Under the pieces are notes generated by a model. That model was not told the DNA's origin. It saw only the letters and a program-made list of their open reading frames with translations, and did no database searches. Source: Apostichopus parvimensis (lineage: Eukaryota > Echinodermata > Holothuroidea > Aspidochirotida > Stichopodidae). Taken from it: a stretch of DNA of 64,000 nucleotides. Of this stretch, positions 13,000-26,700 are shown one piece after another. Position 1 is the stretch's first letter, and every line of letters starts with the position of its first letter. The stretch spans positions 62,001 to 126,000 of the forward strand of contig KN889604.1 in assembly GCA_000934455.1 (NCBI GenBank), in the 5' to 3' direction. The position numbers and the translations under genes are program-made.

Positions 13000-14140
13000 T
13001 TTATTTTAACGGAAGCAAACAGTTAAACAAAATAAAAGCTGCTGTGAGTCCTATTTCATTGGAACAAATTTGCAGTTATTTGTAAAAGAAAGCTTTATAA
13101 AAAAGAAAGTGATAAACTTGGAAAAAGATTTTAACAAAGAAGTTCAGACTGCACTTCTTTCATGACATGAAACATAAAATATGACATGAAATATCTCATT
13201 TTTGACCTTTTCATCGTCGGTTAGTTTATGTATGCTGTCTATAATGTTAATACTATTTTCTTCCGTTAGATAAAAATATAAGGATAATGATAGCTTAACT
13301 TATTCCTGTTTACAAGGTTAACTATTAACCACAACTGTAACAATGATAACAAGAATACACTTTTGTGTTATTTGCTTGTTTGATAGTTCCCTTCCATCGG
13401 TTACATACATCGCTGGTCTTCCTGTTGAGACTCATTGCATATCTCTGTCATAGAATATTCATCCCTGTGTAGCTGTCTCGTTAACTAAAGAGTATTGCAG
13501 TATACACAGTTGAACATGGATTTCACAATGTTGTTTTATTATACATACATCACACTTGATGTGTCAAATTGTTGTGTATAGTCCATTACCATGTTCATGG
13601 TCCAATGGATTCAATCATATGAAGCACTTAATTATGTTAATATAAAACATAGTAAAAGGAACAAAACATTCAATTTATGTGAAATAACATTCTTTGTTGA
13701 AAATCGTAAAGGAAAATTATGAAAATCAAAAAGAACCGAAACATTGAAGATAGGACTAGGTATTTAACACATCCCTACTTACTTGGGCTGCAATTGATCT
13801 TGTCACAAATTTGTTAATCTGTTAATGTTGCAGATTTTTCATATGAATACTGAAATTTACACTAAACTTTGAACTTTGAACATATTCGTTGCCATTTTTT
13901 CCATAGACTTGGTAGAAGGGAGAGGATATTAGGCCGAGCGATTTTATTTGAGATTGGATTGCAGGGACAACAATTTCAAAGCAATTACGTACAATAGTCA
14001 AAACTTATGAAAGGTGTTTCCATCGCCCCTTCCTCCATCCAGCACGCACACAGTCACATACATTAACGTAAATGCATGTGCATATGGTAAACTGATCCTA
14101 TATAAGCTCGTTGGGCAATGTATTACATGCATATTTTAAT
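13000..14140. other. Remaining extra block of copy A1, nothing recognised
   Basis: AT-rich sequence between the inverted-ended element and the right arm of repeat A1. No coding signal, RNA gene or clear repeat seen. Confidence 0.4.
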
Positions 14141-14690
14141 TAAATATAGTGTGTAATTGCTTACAACGTTTATAAATCAAAATGCGATCACTTGCATGGT
14201 AAGTTTTAGGTTCAAATTGTATTGGTAATATGTGTTAACTGTTCAATGTGCATATAGAAATTATGAACTTAAGCAAAAACTGCAGTTATACTAATTAGTA
14301 AGCACACACACAAACTGTTTACATCTATTAAATTAGTTAACTCCAAACCCAATACTAGACCTTTGATCGTCTAATTTAACTTATGTAAACAACTGAGTCT
14401 AAAATATCCGATATGGATTGTATCAGCAACACAGCTGTGATGAATTGTCGATAGCGAGTCACGTACGCCATATGCCGCAGCACTTAGCACTCAGTGTTAC
14501 CATTTACTAAAGACGTCGCCATTTTGTCTGTAACTACATTAAAGCTGTTTGCGGTTGGAACCCCTTCAATTTTAAAGGATGTCGATTTATTCCGACTGTA
14601 ATGAATCCTTCATTGTAAAGGTAAGTAAATGTATAGCTGAAAATATCCGACAGTGTTCTCACTGAGGTTATTTTAAACTCATTAGCTATG

Positions 14691-17600
14691 CCCATTGTCT
14701 TGGTCTGACACACTTGTTACGCATGAATTTCTAGACACTTGCTTTGTAAAGTTAGCATATATGCTTCCCAATTTCCTAGGCTGCATGATAAAACGATCTG
14801 ATAGTTTCAAACTTTTATCACATGTCCTCCTGATACTACTGTGAAGTAGCGTCAATGAAGTTGCACTTCTAGTAAAGCGGAGGGGCAATTGTTACCGCTT
14901 TGATGCGCGTTAACAGAACTTAAAGGGAACGTATGATTTTTGATAACCCGTTAAAATAAAAAAATAAAAAATTGTTTTAGTTTTCGTTTCATTTGTCATC
15001 TTTTAGACGTCTAGATGTGATGCTCTGTGGGTTTACTCTGTGGAGCAGGATTTCACTCGGATTTTTGTGTTGATAGACTTTAAGAACTCTTTAATTTTCT
15101 CGCTTTACTTTGTAAGTGATCAAACTCGAAAGTTATCTTTCTTCTGGTCCCGCTGCCTTATTGCTATATCTTTTATACATCAGTGTGATTTTATAACAGA
15201 AATAAACGCAACAAAACTCTACTGGACAGTATTTATGACACGTATAAACTTCTTCTGATTTGTTAACCCTGTCTTCAGCGGATATAGGTAGCTTTATCGT
15301 TTCGGTACTTACAGACCCCGGCGATTGCTGTGAGCGCTTCAACCTTGTTGGGTCGCTCTGTTTCATTATCTTATTAGTTGTGATTTAAAACATAAGAGCT
15401 CTTGTCATAGAAAGGAATTAAATGTCTTCGGAATAAAAGGTCCGTGGGGAATGGGTGAAGCCCTTAAAATTTTTAAAGATCTTGTTCCCCCGAAGCGTTG
15501 TGTAACAACAAAATAAAGGTCTCACAAAAGACTATTTACTCACTTTGAAATTGTGAAAACATGGATGTATTTTTAACTTTATCCTTCTATGTTACTTCAT
15601 GTTTTAGGGATAGACAACCCCCAATGGCCTTACCCCTGGCTGTTGTTCCAATAATATAAACTTACTACCGTGCAATCAGCTCTCTGTTTGACCAAATGAA
15701 TGTGAAGTTAACGGTTTCATTTTAGTTAGGTTACGGACCGAAGTTTAAAAGTGGTAAATGTGCTCCCCTCCCCCATATTGTATGTATGATGATTGTCCAA
15801 CAAGATAAACATAATATCCTTTAGGCTAATTAATAGGGTCATCGATTGGTTCAGCAGTTGTCGCAGTGGGCTGTAATTCCTAGTCAAAGTAATGGACCAT
15901 CTTAGATTTGAGTTATTGATCTTAATGGGTAATTGTCTTACGTATGCAGCAGGCCAATGGCTTGGGTACTTATTTGGAAAAACGTGGTATGCCCTTTAGT
16001 GATTCACCAGATTTATTACTCACAACTAATGAAACATTTAGAAATTATCTATAGGATTTGATCTGAAAATAACACACTTAATGAAAAGCTTGAGTTAGTT
16101 TTAAAGGGAGACGAAGAAAATAGGTTTTGATTCTGTTTGCAGTTTTTGGTACTGCTATAATTCGTAGGAAATGGGACAGCCCCTTGCCCACCTCCCACTG
16201 CGGATGCTCATGACCGCTTTCATTACTGTTCATATCCATATACGTTCAAACGAAATGTTTAGCGTTAGTTCATTAAGCTGAGATTGCTTACATTACTAAC
16301 AAGCTGAAATTAGATCGGCCAATGGGTGTAAGCTCATTGTAAATATTAATATCGTTTAGCCTTAAACAAGACGATTTTTTTTCTGTAAATTATTTTGACG
16401 CAGTTACAGTAATTCACAACGATTTATGCAATGAGGCTTGTGTTTTTTATCCATTTTATTAATACAATTCTGAACATTAGGGTGTTAACATGGTCTTATT
16501 ACAAGTTATGTGACAACAGTACAACCTTGTAGAAGTTAAGCACAATGTGTCATGCATAAATAACACCATGTTGTGTATGCTTCATAACACATTTAAATTT
16601 TCGAAAATTCATACGCTACTGAGTAGAACATACTATAACACTGTGGCATAATTGACCAAACAGTGTTGATAATAAAAGTTTCATCATAAACTGAAACTCT
16701 TTAATTTGCAGCATATTTATTTAACATAACATTGTAGTGTTAATAATTTCTATACTGGTAGAATCATCTGATTTTGCATGCAGAACACGTCGGCAAATTA
16801 TTGCGCAATAAACCGTACAGGTCGTCTCACTTGTATTTATGAGTGGTTAGCATGTTAGTTTAACATTAGAACCATGTCTCTGTCAGCCTAAACTATTCAG
16901 CCTAAAGCGAAAGGTCATCCTCATTCACTGAATTCGATCCAAAGAAAGATTGCTTGCAATGAACAACTAAATTAAAATCAGATAAGGAAACGTTCAGGAC
17001 AAATATCTGTTGGCTGTTCAGTTAATTTTGGATCTGTTCGATTGAACTAGATACAAATAGCATAATATAATACTTATCGCGATATCACTCAAACATATTC
17101 TTTGATACATAACTTAAGTTCTCAAATGACCTTTGTATTTTTTTCAACATTAATTGCAAACATTATAAACTATATGAAATGGAAGATAAACTTCATTTTG
17201 CAAAAGAGCCAAATTTCTTCATGATATTGTATACTTTAAATAGTCGACGGACTGAGGGGCTTCACTTTTTACATTTCGCTCACATTATCGAGCGGCCAAA
17301 AAAGACAGAAAAAGGGCTTGCTTGCTGTCATGAACCGCAGAGTAATGTAAATGAGCAAATTACATATATATTACTGAGATTAGAAAGTGGTTCAGTACTC
17401 CCCTAGGTAGTTACTAATTCCCTTTATGTATATTTATAAAGAAATGTTTTCGATCACGTTGTAACCACATAACATGGCCAGTGAATTGACTTCATCTGAC
17501 AGTGATCCAAAGGTAAACATTCACAGAAAATATCAACTTCGCGTTAAAAATATTGCATTGGGTTCAATGAGTCCCAAACGAGCGAATTAATAAGCTCAGA

Positions 17601-17800
17601 GAGCAGTGTCCTTGTAGCCCCGCCTTAAACCTTTTAGTTTCTCGAAACTGCTTGAGACCTATCCGCTGGCTTAAGTGTTTGAATAATGCAAAGAAGGCGT
17701 CGCTAGCCACCATGACGCGGTAAGTTGAATCTCACAACATTTATATTTTGTATTTAAACAGTAAAAAATTCTGATTTTTGTCGTACTTTCTGATAAATCA
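14691..17800. other. Intergenic, no gene recognised
   Basis: Short open frames here (14682-14888, 15040-15366, 17179-17406) have no family resemblance and no splice support. A GCCACCATGA context with an adjoining donor near 17712-17721 is described separately. Confidence 0.4.
17600..17719 (+). promoter_or_regulatory. Possible untranslated first exon of the NLR gene (tentative)
   Basis: This slightly GC-richer segment ends in GCCACCATGACGCG followed by GTAAGT, a perfect donor. The ATG at 17712 has an ideal vertebrate-style Kozak context. If spliced to the acceptor at 20575 (TTTCACAG), the ATG would open a short upstream frame running past the main ATG at 20601 in another frame. That would make it a repressive uORF. 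Nothing but splice consensus supports the link, so treat it as a guess. Confidence 0.2.
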
Positions 17801-17810
17801 CCATTGAACT

Positions 17811-19665
17811 TTGCGCCGTTTTTCATGTCTCCAAAAGTGCCGTTACATTTGCCGTAAACCTGACTTCGTTACCGGAGAAAAATGCACATTTTTGGCAAAA
17901 ATGGCTAGATTAGACTATGTTTTTTTCATTGATACCAAATTTTTTGATAGGAAATGCACTTGTCTTGTCAATAATCAAAGTATTAACTTACGGCAAAACA
18001 CAGCGTTATGTAATGCAGATGTTAGGACTTTGTATTGGCTCTGCGTGTACATGTAATGCTGTACATTGCTTTATTCCGTAATAAACGCCCATGTCAAGCT
18101 ATAGTATACACAACTAATACATCGTAATTAATACAATAGTAGTTATATTACTATAGACCTGAAATATAGGAGCAGAAAATGCTTATCTTCTTTTAACACA
18201 TTATAAAAGCTCTGAAGATGAAGTATAGCCTAAGAAAAAATATCTCACAATAACTGCGGCAAATACCATCCCTTTTCCATGGTAAACTGTGGCATAATAG
18301 CACAATTTGACTTAGGTATTTTGGTCCTATGAATGCGGTTTACCACAGTTTTTCCGTAGTACCATATCAAAGTGTTACCATTGTTTTATCTCAAATTTAC
18401 CCTATGTGGACCATGGTATTACCATGTTTTACCCCACTTGAACCATAGTTTACCACTGCAGGGTACATTTTTGTTTGCTGGGAGCATATATAAATTGTTT
18501 CTTTAATCTTATATAGGATGATATATTATTGTATTCATCCATTTACTTTTTAAATGTTCTACCTAATTGTCCTGCCATTCCTGGACTTGTGGTCCTACTG
18601 CTTTACCTCAAGTCTTTTCATAGTAACAAGCTATGTGTTTTTGTCTCGTTACTATTTCCTAACAGTGTTACGTCTCAAAGTTTCATGTTATATGAACAGA
18701 AATAAAGTGCCCCCCCAAAAAAAGGTTTTGTCATTGTTAAAAAAGACAGTTCTCTGACCAAAAGTCCCTCAAAGCTGACCTCATCGTGGTGTCAGAATGG
18801 CAACTACTATTTTTCAGCGGGTAAACTAGAGCTTTGTCTGGGTATTTTTAAGCCAAATGCCCTCTCATGTGTCGTATTAAATTGCCTGTTGTATAATCTG
18901 CATGTTTCCACAAAACTAGTTATGCTTGAAGATATACTCAGTAAAAAGGCACCTGTCCCGATACCATCAAGGCTATATAGGCTGATTACTAGCAACCCCA
19001 TATATAATTTCAGGAGGGTAAATTCGAAGGGGCACTGGCAGGGCTTGTACAAGGCTTGTACTCGGAAGAGCACCAGCATGGGTCCATCTTCATGAGAGTC
19101 TCTAAATAAAAGTATTGTTGGTGATTAATACAAACCAGTGTTAAGTGTCTGATTTCAGCGAGTAATACTAAAAGTAGCGTTGTTACGATATGGCATTGCT
19201 TGCTTGTATTGTTATGTGTAGATGTACCAAATCGATGTATTGGCAGTGAGTATTTTATGATCTTCATGTGTCCTTATGCTTCTATCCACACAGAATAGTC
19301 ATTTCACGGCCGTAAATAGTTCCTCTTATCATACGATATAAGCATGGAGTTCCATGATATAAGCAATTCAATTCTATTAGTTGTATCACGCTTAGTTATA
19401 GCTTTTCGCGCTATACGTACCAACGTGGAACGGGACAGTCATCCCTTTACTCGTAGCCTTAATCGTTATCTGTATTCGTGTGCGACTGAGTACTTATTTG
19501 CCGTGAATTTGAAGAGAAATGGATACTTATTCGTGTTAAAGGAGTTTTGGCAGCGAATTTACTTGTTTTCAAAATTGGAAATGATGATATTCATGCCAAA
19601 AAAGCATTTTTCTAAACAGTTCGAAAGTGGTTAATTTACGTGCGGAAAATACGGCAAACATTTAC
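17811..19665. mobile_element. Probable degraded DNA transposon with long diverged inverted ends
   Basis: Sequence at 17815-17995 reads as a diverged reverse complement of about 19500-19665. Paired words in order include TTTGCCGTA, GAGAAAAATGC..TTTTTGGCA and GGCAAA. Between them at 18270-18460 is a cluster of short palindromic words related to CCATGGTAAAC, GGTTTACCAC and ACCATGGTATTACCATG. There is no transposase frame. The similarity of the arms is modest, so the limits are approximate. Confidence 0.4.
18270..18460. repeat. Cluster of palindromic (T)ACCATGGTAA-like words
   Basis: At least five variants of CCATGGTAAAC / GTTTACCATGG occur within 190 bp in both orientations, so the segment could fold into several alternative hairpins. 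It is probably the core of a small foldback element. Confidence 0.5.
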
Positions 19666-20575
19666 TGTCTACCCCTTATTTGTGTCTTTTGTCAATAACG
19701 ATTTAATTAAAAACCTTTTCTTTATCAACTTCAGCAATTATCAGATATAGAAATTGGTTAATGACTGAAAAACTTGACCTTCAAAAATGATAAGCTTTAC
19801 CTATTTAAATGTTAATGAGAAGTGACGTCAAGAAACCCCGTGTATATTCTACAAGAAAAGAGAGCACTTTTCGCACCGCTGGGGACTGACTGGGTTGCAA
19901 GTTTTCGCTAATGTTAGGTATTTTATAGCAAAGGTCAACATTATGGTTCTCGAGTACACTAACTAGAAGAGCGGCATAACGTTTTCATTCTAAGTTAATA
20001 ATTCATAAGCCCCATTCCCGCCCACGTACACATAAGTAAAGAAATAATTATATTCACAGAAAATCCGAAAGTTCAACCACATCCTATCGTGTCAGTCCGA
20101 AGGTCTAACTTTTTGTAAATAGAGATTGCTATGAATCAGATAAAAGTTCTAGTGGTGTAATTTAACATATCTCCTTAATTGATATTAGGTATAGTACACG
20201 CATTCACAGTGCTCGCGTGAAAGCTACACATGCGGAGTGCTATAAGTTTTCCCTGTTGTACATATATTTCAACTTTATTTGAAATCTTTTAGTTGCCGTA
20301 GTGAGAGACATTTGGTTCCTAAGCAGCACTTGGTTGCATTAAAAAACTTAAGCATCGTCCTATATATATATAGTTAGTTAACATCAACCAGATATCGTGT
20401 AAACGCCGAATGAAAAAGTTCTCTTTTTTTCCAGATTACTTGCAGATTAGTTACCCCGATTGCCAAACTGTAAATCTAGCATGTTTTTTTTTTGAAGGGG
20501 GACGAAGGAAATATAACACTTGCATTAAAGCTTCTGACAGATTATATATATGGTAACACTCATGTATCCTTTCAC
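19666..20575. other. Upstream flank of the NLR coding start
   Basis: AT-rich; no gene. A polypyrimidine-poor acceptor (TTTCACAG) at 20568-20575 implies that the first coding exon is preceded by a 5' UTR intron. No TATA-box promoter can be assigned with confidence. Confidence 0.35.
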
Positions 20576-20600
20576 AGTTCGGTGATGACATTTCAAGATA

Positions 20601-20796
20601 ATGGAAAACCTTAGGTCAAAGCTTGAAACATTAGAAGTAGATTCATCGGATGAACAAGCCAGTGGATATGAAGAACCGTTACTATCATCATCTGCTCAAG
20701 CCGCACAAGCTTCTTCGACGTCATTGCAGTCAACTGAAAGACCTAAGTTTGCTGTTAGAAATGATTATTTGACGTCAACAGTTACCGAGAATCAAG
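20601..20796 (+). CDS. NLR gene, first coding exon
   Basis: Starts at the ATG preceded by TTTCAAGATA and encodes 65 residues: MENLRSKLETLEVDSSDEQ, then a serine/alanine-rich linker and RNDYLTSTVTENQ. It ends one base into a codon (phase 1), and the leftover G plus AT from the next exon at 22021 makes Asp, fitting exactly. No effector domain is recognised; the composition suggests a disordered N-terminal tail. The start is chosen because it is the first ATG after a 3' splice site at 20575 and nothing in frame extends it upstream. An alternative N-terminal exon within the following intron cannot be excluded. Confidence 0.7.
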
Positions 20797-23700
20797 GTTT
20801 GTTTTATGTAGTGTTGCGCTCAAATGACCATGTCCTGTCAAGGGAATATAGTTATCTCTGTTACTATTAATTTCTTTTTCTTTACACTCAAATGTGTGAG
20901 AATTGTGGTGTTTGTTATATATGTTATGAGATCGGTTTTTTAATTCAACCTTGTTTCCAAAATACTTCCTCCACGTAAGAAAAGTCATTTATATGTAAAA
21001 ATGACGATATATTTCCAATCCCTTTGATAGACATTTTTCCTAATTTATTAGTTTGTGTTTATGTTTTGAAGGGTAAAGCTCAAAGAACTATGAACTTCTA
21101 TTAACTTGTTGACATCACTATTATTTTTAAATTTGCACTCAAAATATATATTTTTTTAACTATTAAGCTTTTCCTACGTTATTCAATTTCTTCTCCTGTT
21201 ATTCCAAAATATATTGCACCATTGCATTTTCTTGCTACGGTACTTTACGAAACCCATTCACTTAGTAATGAACGACACTTGTAGTGATAAAATTGAAAAT
21301 ATTTGTGCTCCTTCTTTTGGAAATCTAATCACATTTAGTTGTAGAATGTTAGGTGGAGTTTCTCAGGAATCTTTAACAATGTTTTCGGATTCCTAACACA
21401 CACTTATTTCTCGGTGTATAGGCACTGCATGCTTCTTATATGTGGGTCTTGATTTAAACTTTTCTATTGATTATATTTTGTGCGTTACAAGTTCCCAATG
21501 TACTCATTTCTTATTCAAAGTAACAAACACAGATTCATAGTGTTACCGCTTTACATCTCCCCGGCCTCCTCAAAAGAAGAAAACAAAAAGTAAAACAGAA
21601 TTGAAATACAGTACAAAAGGGGATTTTAAAAGTTATTCAACGAAAGATGAGATCAGTTTTTTGTTTTCACTGAAATCTTAGTTTAGTGTATATGCAGTGA
21701 CCAGAATAGCTCCAAATATTCCGAATTTTGCGTTATTCGTTAATCTCTAGGTAACCTACACACGCAATCGTCAATTATCAGAACAGTTGTATTAGGTTGC
21801 TTGCAAGAACTAAAGTAAGCACAACAGTGTCATATCTGGTAGTACTACTAAGATACAATTCTTCTCGATGGACTCGCCTAAGGATGTGGATCAAGCCTCA
21901 TACCTAGAACTTAAACACAAATCTTATTTCGATCTTGTTTCTGCGAGTATGTACATAAATAACGTCATGATATGTAACTTTCCTCCGCCTCCGTAAGTCG
22001 AGTTTTGTATTTCTTCACAGATACAAAGTCTCTTTTAGTAAATGCCTTGAAAATGAGATATAGGATACAATACGACGCTATCCAACCAATACCGTACATT
22101 AAGGAGAAATTATATTGTGTAGATAAGGTATTTGTAGAAGGAGGTACAGAGTTCTATTCTGTTAAGAAAACAGCAGATGAAGTTGGTGAATGGGTACGTG
22201 TGAATTCTTACAGAGATATCTTCACAGACTCACGAATTAAATCCACGCGTCGTATCATAGAAGCAGAGGCCGGGTATGGCAAGTCAACTGTAACCCTACA
22301 GCTTGCATATGATTGGTGCAACGGTGTAGAAGGTTCACCTCTGAAAGACGTAGACATTCTGATTCTTCTCCGGTTAAGGCAGCTTGGAAATGTCAAATCT
22401 ATCTACAGAGCAATCAAACTTTTCTTGGTAGCAGACGAACCGCGAATCAAATCCAGTGATATTAAAAATATCATTGAAAGCTGTTCTTCTGTTGAGGTAT
22501 TTCTGGACGGGTACGACGAGTATCCAGATAAGGACAAACGTACAGGAAGTGACGTAGACCGGATCATTACAAATGATCTGTTTAAGGATTTTGACGTATC
22601 CTTAACAACCAGATATCGTCCAAAGGACTATGACAGATATAATACTAAGCGAGTAAGATTAGTTGGATTTGACAAGAAAGCACGTGATCAGTACATTCGT
22701 AAAGCTATTGCTGGAGATAACGAAACGATTGTTGAAGAAATTAAGCGCGCTTTGAAAGCTAACCCGATACTTGACGACTTATGTCAGGTTCCTATCTTCT
22801 TTGTTATGTTTTCTCACATGACTCACGAAAAGGAATATTTTCAAACATACAAGTCGGTTACAGAATTCTTTCGCCACATGATCCAATGTTTTCATGATCA
22901 CATGAGAAATAAATCCCTGGATAAGAACACAAAGAAGCACATGAGTGAGTATGAAATTGAGCATACTGAACTGAGTAATGTAGCGTTTGAAGGCCTCAGT
23001 AACGAAAACCAACAACTATCATGGGGTAGGGAGAAACTCGGTAAACGACTTGGTCAAGGGTTTTATGATCACTATACATTAGTTGGTATCTTTGTAGAGG
23101 AAGAAGTAGCTGACGTCACAAATGAAATGACTCCAGCTAAACACATACAGACGAAGAAAGAAGCAAGGTTCTATCACAAGCTGTTCTGTGAATATTATGC
23201 ATCTTTTGCATTGGTAGATAAGGTTGCTGCTGCTACAAATGCAAATGAAGTGAAGAAAGTTCTCGATAAAATAGATCCATTCGATCTTCAATACCTGTAT
23301 CGATTCAGCTGTGGAATTGACGCTACAATTGGGAGCAAGATAATAGAATACTTGAAGGGAACAAGAGACTGTGATCAGTTTGCAATACTCTGCATCCTGG
23401 AACAAGCTGGAGAGATAGATGATGACATCAAGAAAAGTGTCAGAGAGATCTGTTCGAATGGGATTTTTCTCGACAATGGGAACAGCAAGCTGCTTCAAAG
23501 ATCTTCTATTCAGCTCTTGGATATTGCATCTAAATGTGATGTAAGTAAGACTTTCTTTATTTATAAATTTCGAAATGATAGCGATACCAATGGGTGTGTC
23601 TAGATTGTTTTTATAGCTCAAATTCAAACGAATGGAAAATGTTCAACAATGGAAAATACCTTGTTTATTTATTTGAGCTTTCTAGTCATTCGGTAGCTAG

Positions 23701-26700
23701 TATTAAAACTGTGCACATATAGTTTATTATTTATTGTATGTTGTATATGAACACATGCTCTCTCGGTAATCGTGTAGTTAGTAACCAAACAGGAACACTG
23801 GCAGTAATATATCTTACTAGATAGTTGATCAACCAATAAATGTTTAGGGCCCTTACACAGAAGTCTCTTCACCGACAGCCTAATTTAATTGAACGAAAGA
23901 ATATCTATTAATTCTCTCTAGTATTGAGATGTGTATTTGTTTTAGTCATAACATGAGGGCTTCTTCATTGGATTTCGTTATAGTTATTGGATGTTAAACC
24001 ATCACTTTTCCTTAAAAATTAAATGCCTAATTTAACATTATCATTGTGAATCAAATTTTACCATCATCATTTGCCGCTCTCTCTCAATTTGAAATAAAAA
24101 AAATAGTGAAAATAGAAGACTTAAAGATTGTAAAGCCGAACAAACTACGTAAACTTTTTAAAGATAATACGAGTATACATGCAATTATATCCATTTACGT
24201 TACATTGTTTATGGGTTTATCTGATATAATCTCAACCCTTACATAATACAATATGTCACTACGTCCATGAACATGTCAAATTCAACATAAGCATGACATG
24301 TTCATGTTCAAACCTGTTTCATCATTTTAGCCCCACTTGGCATATTGACTGAGAGTTAATAATAACAATAACACATGGATCAATACTTTGGGAAGAAGTC
24401 GACGCGTCTACTCAAAAGTGATATTATTAAATATTATTAACCGACAATCGTATTGCCTAATACAATGGGGGGGGGGGTGGGGGCAGATGATCAATGGGGA
24501 GCTAACAAATACAAGCATTAGTCTTTGATCAAATGTTGGGTAGAAGGAAACACTGAAAACAATGTGTGGGTCTTCAGGGCCGTAGCCTGGTTAGAATCCC
24601 AGGGGGGGGGGGTGCAGATGAGGAACATCAGGACTCATTATGTATCGTCAAAATGTTACATAGTGATGCTTTGAAGTGCGTTTATGCCAATAATCTTTTC
24701 TAACAAATTTTAAGTGGGCCTTTTCCCAAAAGGGACCATCATGACACTATCTAAGGGATGCGCCACCATCGGTTGGCGCGTAGCGTATCAAGTAATTTTT
24801 TGTCCAAAACTCTCCAGATTGCCGGAAAATAGCACTTCTCAGGCCTTGTAAGTTGCATCTGAAAACTTCTTTATTTTAAGATGTCATGTTTTAAAAATCT
24901 GTAAAATCACTTTGTATGGGAAAAATAAGACTCAACGTTACTTTATAGGCTCTGTTTTATACGGAATGCCATATGTTTAAAAAATGTCCAAACAATATAA
25001 GCATGTCCACAATAATATAAGCATGTCCAAATTAATATTAGTATGTCCAAACATAATATGAGCATGTCCAAACTAATATAGGAATGTCGAAAGATTATAT
25101 GAGCATGTCCAAAATATTAAAAGAGTGTCGAAAAATAATACAAGAGGGTCCAATTTAACTTCAATTTTGTAGTGAACATTTTGGCGCTTTCAGTTACGCC
25201 ATATGTTGCAAAATATCCAAAATACTATAAGCATGTCCAAATTAATATCAGCATGTCCAAATTTATATAGACATGTAGAAACTAATACGAGCATGTCCAA
25301 AATAATGTGAGCATGTCCAATGTGCATGTCGAAAAATAATAGGAAAGTCTCAAGTGTTACTGCGCTCTTCAACTTTGTACAGTGAACATTTAGGTTTTTA
25401 CGCCATTTGTTCCAAATATCGAACTTTTATATTGTCATGTCGAAAACAAATTCAGCTTATCAATACCCTCTTTGGAGTTACTCTGTATCATCTGACACCA
25501 TAGTTATCACTGCGACATTATAATATTGCATTATTTTTCAGTTTTTATGCAGCAAATAATCCATAATATGTAAATACTAGACCATCACCTAATATTTGTC
25601 TTTTTAACAACCCTTCTTAATGTGAGTGGTTTCGCTCTGTCTAGAGGTGTTTAAAATATTCATATATTGTTGCAAAGAATTGTACGTACACGTACAACAT
25701 GAACATGCGATAGCAACTTTCTAACTAGTCATAGTAATCATACATGCGTATGTTGACAGTGAAACTTAACCACCATAATGTGCAAACCTTTCTTAACGGA
25801 GAATTATGATACTTAATTACGGTAACTAGGCTTGCTGCTTAACAATAATAAAATATGGCACAAGCCCAGGATTATAAAGAGTAAGCCTAGGCTAGGGGTA
25901 TCCCACGTTTAATCTTCATTCTCACCTTTTAACAAAATCTCAAGATAGAAAAGTAGAAAGAAGCCTCCAACTACAGATCAGTGGTGCAACCGCGTGTTAG
26001 ATACAATAATTCTTGGTAACTCACTGATGGTCACAGAACCTTGGAGCCGGTCGAACACTCGCGCTACGAAACAAATCAACTAATATTATCTCGAAAAATA
26101 ATATCTTTCTCGACTAAAATATCATTAAAATATAAACAAATACATTAAGAAGGTGGTGGATGAAATGTACATTGTGTTACTTTTCGCTTGATGTGCTGTA
26201 TTTGTTTTCAGCACACCAAAATAAAAAGTTAGATATTTGAAACATATGGTGTAACTTCAAACGCCTAAATGTTCATTACTAAATGTTCATCTTTATTTTG
26301 TTCTTCCTGCAGATCCCGATTGTTGATCTTTATCTGTTAAAATCTTTCAGCAAAGCTGATAAGGATTACATCGTCCTCCGTTCTGGTCTTTCTTTGAGCA
26401 ATCTTTCTACAGTAGTCAATATAAACATAGATACAGAGGTAGGAAGAGAATTGACAGAGGAAGATGTTATAGGTTTATTACTATATGCAGAACAATCAAA
26501 GGATTTACGTGAACTCTGGTAGGTATGACTAACAGTTTTAGAAACATAAAATCTCAGTCTACAATATTGTTATAAGAGGTCTTTGATCTGGTACACGGAT
26601 GACCCAATCGGCATGAGCATAGTATAATTAAACAGACTGGATAATGGAAGCTATTCCGTCCACACCCGGCTCCATTCACATTCATTCAAAACATTTAACA

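Larger units (their letters stand above)
3836..14690. repeat. Interspersed repeat family A, copy A1 (long, with nested insertions)
   Basis: Aligned by eye with 48150-50870, this copy matches through 3.86-4.65, 5.6-6.6, 8.28-9.0 and 14.14-14.69 kb in the same order and orientation. Between those blocks it carries sequence missing from the other copy: a GC-rich piece (about 4.70-5.60 kb), a LINE (6.62-8.28 kb) and a 5.2-kb block (about 9.0-14.15 kb) that itself contains an inverted-ended element. The two ends of the family resemble each other as direct repeats: both carry a GCCATTTTGTCTGTAA-like word followed by GTTTGGAAC and a TTATTTCGAGTG-like segment. This could be a non-autonomous LTR-type element or another large repeat. 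No protein-coding core of its own is visible. It looks old, given many differences between copies. Confidence 0.7.

Noticed and set aside
21214-21396. Ig-like exon in NLR intron 1 (GNLITFSCRMLGG)
   Set aside because: Only one strand-like cysteine motif, no donor in phase and an early stop; too weak to call a domain.
22208-23627. Minus-strand open frames opposite the NACHT exon (up to 182 codons)
   Set aside because: They mirror a strongly supported coding exon, show no family motifs and lack splice support.
24570-24615. Another hAT MITE (CAGGGCCGTAGCC near a G-run)
   Set aside because: No matching right end or target duplication was found; at best a relic.
24960-25460. CRISPR-like array
   Set aside because: Units are diverged, contiguous and without unique spacers; this is a eukaryotic intron minisatellite.
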